Positions 57,228 to 64,000 of a stretch of DNA of 64,000 bases are shown here, one piece after another (positions within the stretch are counted from its first letter, which is position 1; each line of letters starts with the position of its first letter). This DNA is from Pseudomonas mosselii (lineage in GTDB: Bacteria; Pseudomonadota; Gammaproteobacteria; Pseudomonadales; Pseudomonadaceae), in contig NZ_QJRP01000013.1 in assembly GCF_003205295.1 (NCBI RefSeq), positions 1-64,000 of the forward strand, read 5' to 3'. The position numbers and the translations under genes are program-made. Below the pieces are notes generated by a model. That model was not told where the DNA came from. It was given only the letters and a program-made list of their open reading frames with translations, and did no database searches.

Positions 57228-58547
57228 TCAACGTCCTTTGCGCGGCAGTTCGATACTGACCCGCAGCCCACCCTGCGGGCTTTCCAGCAGCGCGATCTGC
57301 CCGCCCCAGGCCTCGACGATGTCGCGTACGATGCCCAGCCCCAGGCCATGGCCATCGACCTGCTCATCCAGCCGCGAGCCACGTTCGAGCACCTGCAGGC
57401 GCTGCGCCTCGGGAATCCCCGGGCCATCATCGTCTACCCACAGCCGATAACCCTCGGCGGTCGGCGCGATGCCCAGGCGCACCTCGCTGTCGGCCCATTT
57501 GCAGGCGTTGTCCAGCAGGTTGCCGAGCAGTTCCAGCAGGTCTTCGCGGTCCCAGGGCAGCAAAAGCCCGGGCGCTACATCGCGTTCAAGCAGCAAGCCT
57601 TCGCCATGGATCATGCCCAGCGTCGCCAGCAGCCCCGGCAACTCGGCGTCGCAGTCGAACTGCGCGCCCGGCAGCGCGTCGCCGGCCAGGCGCGCGCGGT
57701 TGAGCTCGCGGGCCAGGCGCTGCTGGATCTGCTCCAGCTGCTCGCGCATCTGCGCACGCACCTCGGGCAGCGCCTGCAGGCGCTCGCTGGCGGCCAGGCT
57801 GAGCAGCACTGCCAGCGGCGTCTTCAAGGCATGACCGAGGTTGCCCAGCGCAGTGCGCGAACGGCGCAGACTGTCCTCGGTATGAACCAGCAGGTGGTTG
57901 ATCTGATCCACCAAGGGCTGCAGCTCGCTGGGCACCTCGGCATCCAGCTGCGAACGCTGGCCCTGCTGCAGCTGGGCGATCTGCCGGCGCGCCCGTTCCA
58001 GCGGGCGCAGCGAGCGGGTCACGGTGATGCGCTGCAACACCAGCACCAGCAGCAGCGCCACCAGGCCCAGGCCCAGGCCGATCTGCTGCATGCGCCGGAA
58101 ACCCTCGCGCACCGGCGAATAGTCCTGGGCCACGCTGATCGAGATGTCCTGCCCCAGGCGTCGGTAATCGCCGCGATAGGCCAGCAGTTGCTGGCCCTCG
58201 GGGCCCAGTTCGTGGCCATCATCCAGCCCGGGCTTGCCGGGCTTGGGCATGTCCAGGTCCCACAGCGAACGCGAGCGCCAGGTACCCTGGTCGAAATCGA
58301 TGCGGAAGTAGTAGCCTGAGAAGGGCTGCTGGTAGGCCGCCGACAGCCGCCGCTCGTCCAACTGCAAGCCGGACGGACCACGCACCAGCGCCACCAGCAG
58401 GTTCTCGCTTTCCTTGCGCAAGCCGGCTTCCAGGTAGCGTTGCAGGCCGGCCTCGAACAGCCACAGGGTCAACTGCGCCAGGGCCAACCCCACCACCACC
58501 AGCACCGCCACCAGGCCCAGGCTCAGGCGCGCCTGGATCGACTTCAC
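57228..58547 (-). CDS. Sensor histidine kinase (PhoQ-like architecture)
   Basis: The 439-residue kinase has TM1 at about 8-32, a periplasmic domain of about 120 residues (to about 150), TM2 at about 155-175, HAMP, then the phospho-acceptor His239 ([15 protein letters not shown]) and HATPase ([42 protein letters not shown]). The H-box is GHALKTP, as in PhoQ-type kinases. Start is GTG 58545-58547, overlapping the regulator stop (GTGA). Last gene of a four-gene unit beginning with two PepSY proteins. Confidence 0.92.
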   Translation of the reverse strand: MKSIQARLSLGLVAVLVVVGLALAQLTLWLFEAGLQRYLEAGLRKESENLLVALVRGPSGLQLDERRLSAAYQQPFSGYYFRIDFDQGTWRSRSLWDLDMPKPGKPGLDDGHELGPEGQQLLAYRGDYRRLGQDISISVAQDYSPVREGFRRMQQIGLGLGLVALLLVLVLQRITVTRSLRPLERARRQIAQLQQGQRSQLDAEVPSELQPLVDQINHLLVHTEDSLRRSRTALGNLGHALKTPLAVLLSLAASERLQALPEVRAQMREQLEQIQQRLARELNRARLAGDALPGAQFDCDAELPGLLATLGMIHGEGLLLERDVAPGLLLPWDREDLLELLGNLLDNACKWADSEVRLGIAPTAEGYRLWVDDDGPGIPEAQRLQVLERGSRLDEQVDGHGLGLGIVRDIVEAWGGQIALLESPQGGLRVSIELPRKGR

Positions 58548-59212
58548 GCGGTGCTCCCGGCGTATACGTAGCCCTGGCCGCGACGGGTCTCGATCACGCT
58601 GCGGCCGAGCTTGCGCCGCAGGTGGTTGACGTGCACTTCCAGCACGTTGGAGTCGCGCTCGGTTTCGCCGTCATACAGGTGCTCGGCCAGATGGCTCTTG
58701 GACAGCACCTGCCCCGGGTGCAGCATGAAGTAGCGCAGCAGGCGGAACTCGGCGGCGGTGAGCTGGACATCGACACCCTCGCGGCTCACGCACTGGCGCG
58801 ATTCGTCCAGGTGCAGGCCGGCTGCTTCCAGCTTCGGCTGGTTGGCCAGCCCCTTGGCCCGGCGCAGCAGGGCCTGGATGCGCAGTTGCAGTTCCTCGGG
58901 GTGGAAGGGTTTGCTCAGGTAGTCGTCGGCGCCGGCCTTGAGCCCTTCGATCCGCTCGGCCCAGGAACCTCGGGCAGTAAGAATCAGCACTGGGGTCGCC
59001 AGGCTCGCCGCGCGCCATTGCGTCAGAACCTCCAGGCCCGGCAGACCGGGCAGGCCGAGATCGAGGATGATCAGGTCGTAGGGTTCGCTCTGGCCCTGGT
59101 ACACCGCGTCGCGGCCATCGGCCAGCCAGTCCACGGCGTAGCCCTGGCGTTGCAGGGCGGCGGTCAGTTCGTCGGCCAAGGGGACATTGTCCTCGACAAG
59201 CAGCAGGCGCAT
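58544..59212 (-). CDS. OmpR-family response regulator
   Basis: The 222-residue regulator has the receiver acidic residues ED (7-8), phospho-acceptor Asp51 ([13 protein letters not shown]) and Lys in [12 protein letters not shown]. The winged-helix output domain ends [15 protein letters not shown]...[10 protein letters not shown]. It abuts the upstream PepSY gene stop and overlaps the kinase start by 4 bp. Typical PhoP/QseB/PmrA class; the accompanying PepSY proteins suggest an envelope-stress or metal signal. Confidence 0.92.
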   Translation of the reverse strand: MRLLLVEDNVPLADELTAALQRQGYAVDWLADGRDAVYQGQSEPYDLIILDLGLPGLPGLEVLTQWRAASLATPVLILTARGSWAERIEGLKAGADDYLSKPFHPEELQLRIQALLRRAKGLANQPKLEAAGLHLDESRQCVSREGVDVQLTAAEFRLLRYFMLHPGQVLSKSHLAEHLYDGETERDSNVLEVHVNHLRRKLGRSVIETRRGQGYVYAGSTA

Positions 59213-59527
59213 TCAGTCGTCTTCCTCGTCTTTGAGCAACTCGCCGGTGCGGGCGTCGAGCTTGATCTCGCGCACCACGCCGGCCGGGGTCAGCAGTTCG
59301 ACCTCGTACTCGTAGCGCTCGTGCTTCTCTTCCAGCTCCGCTTCCAGCAGCCGCGCCCCGGGGTAACGCCCCAGGGCGGACTCGAGCAGTTGCTCCAGCG
59401 GCAGGATGATGCCCTTTTGCCGAAGCGCCAGGGCTTCATCCTGATCCAGGTCGCGCGCGGCGGCCAGCGAACACACGACCATCAGGGCCAAGGCCAGGTA
59501 GCGTGCCGTTCGCGGTAGTGCAGGCAT
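59213..59527 (-). CDS. PepSY-domain periplasmic protein, copy 2 (104 aa)
   Basis: The 104-residue protein has a signal peptide (TARYLALALMVVCSLAAA) and a single PepSY domain (LEQLLESALGRYPGARLLEAELEEKHERYEYEVELLTPAGVVREIKLDARTGELLKDEEDD). It overlaps its paralogue's stop by 1 bp and its own stop abuts the regulator start. PepSY domains inhibit proteases or bind envelope partners; here possibly an accessory sensor for the kinase (inference). Confidence 0.88.
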   Translation of the reverse strand: MPALPRTARYLALALMVVCSLAAARDLDQDEALALRQKGIILPLEQLLESALGRYPGARLLEAELEEKHERYEYEVELLTPAGVVREIKLDARTGELLKDEEDD

Positions 59528-59835
59528 CAGTTGTCTCGCTCGTCCTTCAGGACTTCACCGGTCTTGGCGTCCAGGTCCACGTCCCATTCGACGTTCTGGG
59601 CATCGCGCAGGTCGACCTTGTAGATGTAGCGGCCATACTCGTTCTCGAGTTCCGAGTCGGTCACGGTGGCGCCGGGGTGCTTGGCGACGGCGGCGGCCTT
59701 GAGCTCCTCCAGCGACTTGATGGTCTTGGCGTTCACCAGCTTGACCACTTCGTCGGGCTGCACGTCCTTGGCGAAGGCGGCGTTGGCACCGAAAGCGAGG
59801 GCAGCGGCGGTGAACAGGGCAGTCAACGTTTTCAT
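59527..59835 (-). CDS. PepSY-domain periplasmic protein, copy 1 (102 aa)
   Basis: The 102-residue protein has a signal peptide (LTALFTAAALAFGANAAFA) and one PepSY domain (VVKLVNAKTIKSLEELKAAAVAKHPGATVTDSELENEYGRYIYKVDLRDAQNVEWDVDLDAKTGEVLKDERDN). Its end (AKTGEVLKDE) matches the next gene's end (ARTGELLKDE), so the two arose by duplication. First gene of the PepSY-PepSY-regulator-kinase operon; ATG follows GGAGAGAACCTC. Confidence 0.9.
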   Translation of the reverse strand: MKTLTALFTAAALAFGANAAFAKDVQPDEVVKLVNAKTIKSLEELKAAAVAKHPGATVTDSELENEYGRYIYKVDLRDAQNVEWDVDLDAKTGEVLKDERDN

Positions 59836-59959
59836 GAGGTTCTCTCCAGCGAGATATGTAATTTGTCTACGGGGTTAAGATTAACCACCGGTCCTTAACT
59901 CAACCTGAAAACAGCTGGCCGCATGATAGCGCAGCTCATATGAGCCCGTACGCAGTCCC

Positions 59960-60095
59960 TTGTAGGAGCGGCCTTGCCGAGGCGTCGGACCGGTCGGAAA
60001 GGGCTGCGCAGCGGCCCCAGGATTTCAGCGTTGATGCAAAGATCGCTGGGGCTGCTTTGCAGCCCATTCGCGACACAAGGCCGCTCCTACAGGGG
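59960..60095. repeat. Composite REP unit (third copy of its type)
   Basis: TTGTAGGAGCGGCCTTGCC, GAGGCGTCGGACCGGTCGGAA, GGGCTGCGCAGCGGCCCC, CAGGATTTCAGCG, GGGGCTGCTTTGCAGCCC and AAGGCCGCTCCTACAGGG are in the order of the units at 15722 and 57051. It lies between the PepSY operon and the patatin gene. Confidence 0.85.
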
Positions 60096-60169
60096 ACGTG
60101 TATGTCCGGCACCTCGGCAAGGCCGGCAAAACCTCTATACTGCCCGCCTGCCCCACCCGAGACCCCGCC

Positions 60170-61249
60170 ATGAGCGCCATCCACATCAAGTACCCCGCCC
60201 TGACCTTCAAGGCCGGCCAGCGTGCCCTGCGGCAGATCCGCGAACGCGGCCTGCGGGCCGAAGATGTCGGTGTGCTACCAGGCGCCGCCGGTGGCCCCAA
60301 ACCGCTGGGGATCCAGGGCCTGGACCTGGCGTTGTTCGGTGAGTGGCTGCCCACCGCGCCGCGCCAGCGCGCGCTGATCGGCGCCTCGATCGGCGCCTGG
60401 CGCTTCGCCAGCGCCTGCCTTGACGACCCGGTCGCCGGCATCCGCCGCCTGGGCGAGCTGTACACCGAGCAGGATTTCGCCAAGGGCGTGACGCCGAAAG
60501 CGATCAGCCAGAGCTGCCAGCGCATGCTCGACGACCTGTTGCAGGGCCGCGACGGGCAGGTCCTCGCCAACCCGCACTACCGCCTGAACATCCTGGTGGT
60601 GAAAAGCCATGGCCAGCTCGCCCACGACCACCGCGGCCGCCTGGGCATGGGCCTGTCCTCGGTGATCGCCAGCAACCTGCTGGGGCGCGCGCGCCTGGGC
60701 CGACACTTCGAGCGGGTGATCCTGCATGACGGGCGCGCCGCGCCGCCACTGGAGCCACTGACCGACTTCCCGTCGCGCTGCCTGCCGCTGGACCTGGCCA
60801 ACCTGCGCCACGCCCTGCTCGCCTCGGGCTCGATCCCCATGGTCATGGAAGGCGTGCGCGACATCCCCGGCGCCGGGACCGGCACCTACCGCGACGGCGG
60901 CCTGCTCGACTACCACCTGGACCTGCCCTACCAGGGCGACGACCTGGTGCTTTACCCGCACTTCACCGACAAGGTGGTGCCCGGCTGGTTCGACAAGGCC
61001 TTGCCCTGGCGCAAGGGCGACGCCACGCGCCTGCACAACGTGCTGCTGATGACCCCGTCGCCGCAGTACCTGGCCGCCCTGCCCTACGGCAAGCTGCCGG
61101 ACCGCAACGATTTCAAGCGTTTCATGGGCGATGCGCCGGGTCGCAGGCGCTACTGGTACCAGGCCATCGCCGAAAGCCGGCGCCTGGGCGATGAATTGCT
61201 GGAGCTGATCGCCACCGGGCGGTTGCAGGATCGGTTGCAAGCCTTGTAG
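60170..61249 (+). CDS. Patatin-like phospholipase
   Basis: The 359-residue hydrolase has the patatin Ser-Asp dyad. The nucleophile serine is in GASIGAWRFA (GxSxG), and the Asp is in YRDGGLLDYH (DGG/A motif). An oxyanion-type Gly-rich run precedes (LPGAAGGPKPLGIQGLDL). It is expected to cleave acyl chains from phospholipids. ATG 60170 (MSAIHIKYPALTFKAGQ) is chosen over more distant codons that lie in REP DNA; its ribosome binding site is weak. Confidence 0.85.
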   Translation: MSAIHIKYPALTFKAGQRALRQIRERGLRAEDVGVLPGAAGGPKPLGIQGLDLALFGEWLPTAPRQRALIGASIGAWRFASACLDDPVAGIRRLGELYTEQDFAKGVTPKAISQSCQRMLDDLLQGRDGQVLANPHYRLNILVVKSHGQLAHDHRGRLGMGLSSVIASNLLGRARLGRHFERVILHDGRAAPPLEPLTDFPSRCLPLDLANLRHALLASGSIPMVMEGVRDIPGAGTGTYRDGGLLDYHLDLPYQGDDLVLYPHFTDKVVPGWFDKALPWRKGDATRLHNVLLMTPSPQYLAALPYGKLPDRNDFKRFMGDAPGRRRYWYQAIAESRRLGDELLELIATGRLQDRLQAL

Positions 61250-61302
61250 CGGGCATGCTGGTAGACTGCGCGCATCGTTGATTCACACAGAGTTATGCCA
61301 GC

Positions 61303-61659
61303 GTGGAAATTTTCAAAGAGTTCACATTCGAATCGGCCCACCGCCTGCCCAACGTCCCTGCCGGGCACAAGTGCGGCCGCCTGCATGGCCACTCGTTCAA
61401 GGTCGCCCTGCACCTGACCGGTCCGCTCGATCCGCACACCGGCTGGATCCGTGACTTCTCCGAGATCAAGGCGATCTTCAAGCCGATCTACGAGCAACTG
61501 GACCACAACTACCTGAACGACATTCCAGGCCTGGAAAACCCTACCAGCGAAGTGATCGCCAAGTGGATCTGGGAGCAGGTCAAGCCGCTGCTGCCGGAGT
61601 TGTCGAAGGTGCGGATCCATGAGACCTGCACCAGCGGGTGCGAGTACACCGGGGACTGA
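61303..61659 (+). CDS. queD: 6-carboxytetrahydropterin synthase-like protein
   Basis: The 118-residue protein belongs to the PTPS/QueD family. It has zinc-ligand histidines in [10 protein letters not shown] and [10 protein letters not shown], the catalytic Cys in HKCGRLHGH, and [23 protein letters not shown]. It converts dihydroneopterin triphosphate to 6-carboxytetrahydropterin early in queuosine synthesis. The start is GTG 61303. It is a lone gene; pseudomonads may have a second QueD copy with other queuosine genes, so this may be the paralogue. Confidence 0.88.
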   Translation: MEIFKEFTFESAHRLPNVPAGHKCGRLHGHSFKVALHLTGPLDPHTGWIRDFSEIKAIFKPIYEQLDHNYLNDIPGLENPTSEVIAKWIWEQVKPLLPELSKVRIHETCTSGCEYTGD

Positions 61660-61667
61660 TCTGCACC

Positions 61668-61761
61668 GGCCTCTTCGCGGGTGAACCCGCTCCCACAGGT
61701 ACGCCACAGCTTTTGAAATCTGTGCCGATCCTGTGGGAGCGGGCTTGCCCGCGAAGAGGCC
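61668..61761. repeat. Inverted REP pair
   Basis: GGCCTCTTCGCGGGTGAACCC and GCTCCCACAG face CTGTGGGAGCGGGCTTGCCC and GCGAAGAGGCC around a 33-base spacer. It lies between convergent queD-like and DUF1289 genes and may serve as their shared terminator. Confidence 0.88.
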
Positions 61762-61781
61762 AGCACGATCACCCCAGGGCT

Positions 61782-62261
61782 TCAGCCCTGCCCGCGATCC
61801 AGGGCATCTCGCAAAAAGCTCGGCGCGATATAGCGCTGGTAATGCGCCTCCGACAGCAGGAAGAACTCCCGGTCGATGGCATCACGCAGTTGCGGCAGGT
61901 CCCAATCGCGGAACTCCGGCAACAGCGCCATCCCGTACGCCTCCAGATCGCGGATCATCCGCGCCCCGCGGGCGATCAACTGATACGCCCAGCAATACTC
62001 CGACTGCTGCGCCACGAAGCGGATCGAGCGCTGCTCCAGCTGCTGGCGCAGCAGCTCTTTGTCGAACACTTCCAGCTTGGCCATCATCACCTGCACCAGC
62101 AGTTGCTCCAGGCGCAGCCACACGGCGCGCTTCTGCTCGTCGTCATAGCCGTTCCAGTGGATCACTTCGTGGTGAAAGCGCTTGCAGCCACGGCACACCA
62201 GGTCGCCGTAGACCGTGGAGCACAGGCCGACGCAAGGGGTCTTGATGGATTGGTTGGACAT
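61782..62261 (-). CDS. DUF1289 Cys-rich protein
   Basis: The 159-residue protein starts with the DUF1289 motif (KTPCVGLCSTVYGDLVCRGCKRFHHEV): four cysteines of the CxxxC...CxxC type that probably bind zinc or a cluster. A longer helical C-terminal part follows (RLEQLLVQVMMAKLEVFDKELLRQQLEQRS), which most DUF1289 proteins lack. Function unknown. ATG 62259-62261. Confidence 0.85.
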   Translation of the reverse strand: MSNQSIKTPCVGLCSTVYGDLVCRGCKRFHHEVIHWNGYDDEQKRAVWLRLEQLLVQVMMAKLEVFDKELLRQQLEQRSIRFVAQQSEYCWAYQLIARGARMIRDLEAYGMALLPEFRDWDLPQLRDAIDREFFLLSEAHYQRYIAPSFLRDALDRGQG

Positions 62262-62410
62262 GTAGAAACAACAGCTTGGCGGTGGAACACCGGTTCATGT
62301 TAGCCCTTTGTCTAACCAGGGTCACCCGTTAAAGTCATCTACGCCGCCTTACTTTCGGCTTATTTTTGCCGTAGAATCACTCCGCCTTTTCAAGGCAACA
62401 ATGTCCGTTG

Positions 62411-62547
62411 GAAGCTGTTTTCAAAGCGTCACGAGCACAGTTCATCCGGTAGAACGGCGTTGGCCCTGTCCATGCAAGCGCGCATGGCCATGGCCAACCC
62501 CTCATCAGCCTTCCGTTCTACAGGCGTAAAACTTTGAAAGCAGCTTC
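62411..62547 (+). ncRNA. Candidate structured RNA in the acnB leader (four nested helices)
   Basis: In the 408-bp gap before acnB an outer 16-bp helix (GAAGCTGTTTTCAAAG, 62411-62426, with CTTTGAAAGCAGCTTC, 62532-62547; one G-U pair) encloses P2 GTAGAACGG/CCGTTCTAC (62449-62457/62513-62521), P3 GTTGGCC/GGCCAAC (62459-62465/62492-62498) and P4 CCATGC/GCATGG (62470-62475/62482-62487). The four helices are compatible and nested. It ends 122 bp before the acnB GTG. Either a riboswitch-like or protein-bound leader, or a separate small RNA; I recall no name for it. Confidence 0.6.
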
Positions 62548-62669
62548 TGTAAGGATTCTCTGCGACCCTGGCTTGCCGGCCCAAAAAGCCGTCTTGAGCG
62601 CATGGGTGCATGGAATGCTGGATGAGCGTCCCGGACTCCCTTTAGGGACCACTGATGAGGGTAATAACT

Positions 62670-64000
62670 GTGCTTGAAGCCTACCGCAAACACATCGAAG
62701 AGCGTGCCGCTCTGGGTATCGTGCCCCAGCCGCTGAACGCCGAACAAACTGCAGGCCTGGTCGAGCTGCTGAAAAACCCGCCGGCCGGCGAAGAAGCCTT
62801 CCTCGTAGACCTGATCACCAACCGCGTTCCGCCAGGAGTCGACGAAGCCGCCTACGTCAAGGCCGCTTTCCTCTCCGCTATCGCCAAGGGTGAAGCCAAG
62901 TCCCCGCTGATCGACCGCAAGCACGCCACCGAGCTGCTCGGCACCATGCAGGGCGGCTACAACATCGAGACGCTGGTCGCGCTGCTGGACGACGCCGAAC
63001 TGGGCGCCGTCGCGGCCGAACAGCTCAAGCACACCCTGCTGATGTTCGATGCCTTCCACGATGTGGCCGAAAAAGCCAAGGCTGGCAACGCCCACGCCAA
63101 GGCCGTGCTGGAATCCTGGGCTGCCGGCGAGTGGTTCACCAGCCGTCCGGCGATCGCCGACAAGTACACCCTGACCGTGTTCAAGGTGCCTGGCGAAACC
63201 AACACCGACGACCTGTCCCCTGCTCCGGATGCCTGGTCGCGCCCTGACATCCCGCTGCACGCCCTGGCCATGCTGAAGATGGCCCGCGACGGCATCGAGC
63301 CTTCGCAGCCAGGTTCGGTCGGCCCGCTGGCCCAGATCGAAGCCGTTAAAGCCAAAGGCTTCCCGGTTGCCTACGTCGGTGACGTGGTCGGTACCGGTTC
63401 CTCGCGTAAATCCGCCACCAACTCGGTGCTGTGGTTCTTCGGCGACGACATCCCGTTTGTTCCGAACAAGCGCGCCGGTGGTTTCTGCTTCGGCACCAAG
63501 ATCGCCCCGATCTTCTACAACACCATGGAAGACGCCGGCGCCCTGCCGATCGAATTCGACTGCACCAACCTGGCCATGGGCGACGTCATCGACGTCTACC
63601 CGTTCAAGGGCGAAGTGCGCCGTCACGGCAGCGACGAACTGGTCACCAGCTTCGAACTGAAGACCGAAGTACTGCTGGATGAAGTCCGCGCCGGTGGCCG
63701 TATCCCGCTGATCGTCGGCCGTGGCCTGACCGAGAAAGCCCGTGCCGAACTCGGCCTGGGTGCTTCGGACCTGTTCAAGAAACCCGAGCAGCCAGCCGCT
63801 TCGACCAAGGGCTTCACCCTGGCACAGAAGATGGTCGGTCGCGCCTGCGGCCTGCCGGAAGGCCAGGGCGTGCGTCCAGGCGCCTACTGCGAGCCGAAGA
63901 TGACCACCGTCGGCTCCCAGGACACCACTGGCCCGATGACCCGCGACGAGCTGAAAGACCTGGCGTGCCTGGGCTTCTCCGCCGACCTGGTGATGCAGTC
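62670..64000 (+). CDS. acnB: Aconitate hydratase B (cut by window end)
   Basis: The first 443 residues of about 870 are present. The start is GTG 62670 (VLEAYRKHIEERAALGIVPQPLN), set by GATGAGGGTAATAACT; the in-frame ATG at 62655 would overlap this site. The HEAT-like first domain is followed by the swivel domain (DVVGTGSSRKSATNSVLWFFG) and the start of the linker, as in all AcnB. AcnB isomerises citrate to isocitrate via cis-aconitate with a 4Fe-4S cluster and also binds RNA when the cluster is lost. The active-site cysteines lie beyond the window. Confidence 0.95.
   Translation, partial: MLEAYRKHIEERAALGIVPQPLNAEQTAGLVELLKNPPAGEEAFLVDLITNRVPPGVDEAAYVKAAFLSAIAKGEAKSPLIDRKHATELLGTMQGGYNIETLVALLDDAELGAVAAEQLKHTLLMFDAFHDVAEKAKAGNAHAKAVLESWAAGEWFTSRPAIADKYTLTVFKVPGETNTDDLSPAPDAWSRPDIPLHALAMLKMARDGIEPSQPGSVGPLAQIEAVKAKGFPVAYVGDVVGTGSSRKSATNSVLWFFGDDIPFVPNKRAGGFCFGTKIAPIFYNTMEDAGALPIEFDCTNLAMGDVIDVYPFKGEVRRHGSDELVTSFELKTEVLLDEVRAGGRIPLIVGRGLTEKARAELGLGASDLFKKPEQPAASTKGFTLAQKMVGRACGLPEGQGVRPGAYCEPKMTTVGSQDTTGPMTRDELKDLACLGFSADLVMQ

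Overview
The window is a 64 kb piece of a high-GC gammaproteobacterial chromosome, almost certainly the Pseudomonas putida group. Supporting signs are the strong G/C third-position bias, the many P. putida-type REP palindromes (cores such as GGGAGCGGCCTTGTGTCGCGA) between genes, the GTG-started acnB, the zwf-gnd pair beside a glgA-treZ-malQ-treY-glgX block, and the OsmC-YcaO fusion protein. No phage, complete insertion sequence or CRISPR array is visible.

Layout. 1-3.7 kb: end of a class III aminotransferase gene, two unknown small genes, a second EF-G gene and a tRNA-Val(GAC). 3.9-13.1 kb: a PuuB-like amine oxidase, then a divergent reductive pyrimidine catabolism cluster (hydA-preT-preA on minus; NCS1 transporter and N-carbamoyl amidohydrolase on plus). 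13.3-15.7 kb: a cysteine hydrolase overlapping a two-component system. 15.9-20.1 kb: a bufferin-type copper RiPP locus (bufA-bufB-bufC-doxX) facing a sigF-nrsF pair, followed by two tiny paralogous secreted Cys-rich peptides that I can assign to no family. 20.3-23.4 kb: OsmC/YcaO protein and a PhyH dioxygenase. 23.4-27.2 kb: an accessory patch of lower GC with an orphan HigA antitoxin, an inverted pair of long REP-type repeats, a truncated GNAT gene, DUF1737, and an unknown two-gene unit whose 3' end recurs as a decayed copy 3.1 kb upstream. 27.6-46.2 kb: GH15 glucoamylase, a solitary KAS III, zwf, gnd, and the glycogen/trehalose operon. 46.5-57 kb: an autotransporter barrel, agmatinase plus polyamine-type binding protein with a divergent LysR gene, nitrilase, stress proteins, miaE, and an HPP-CBS membrane protein. 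57.2-64 kb: a PepSY-PepSY-response regulator-kinase operon, patatin, a QueD-like gene, DUF1289, and acnB (cut by the window end) behind a long, strongly foldable leader.

How genes work together. Pyrimidine bases enter by the NCS1 carrier, are reduced by PreTA, opened by HydA and hydrolysed by the amidohydrolase. Glycogen made by GlgA is debranched by GlgX, rearranged by MalQ and converted to trehalose by TreY and TreZ. In the copper locus, BufB/BufC should modify the secreted BufA peptide, and an identical GTAACC-N16-CGAA motif before both bufA and sigF argues that the sigma factor drives the locus and itself.

The points I consider most worth follow-up are the twin Cys-rich peptides downstream of nrsF, the shared sigma motif (which also questions the usual sigF start), the structured acnB leader, and the unknown two-gene unit with its duplicated 3' end.
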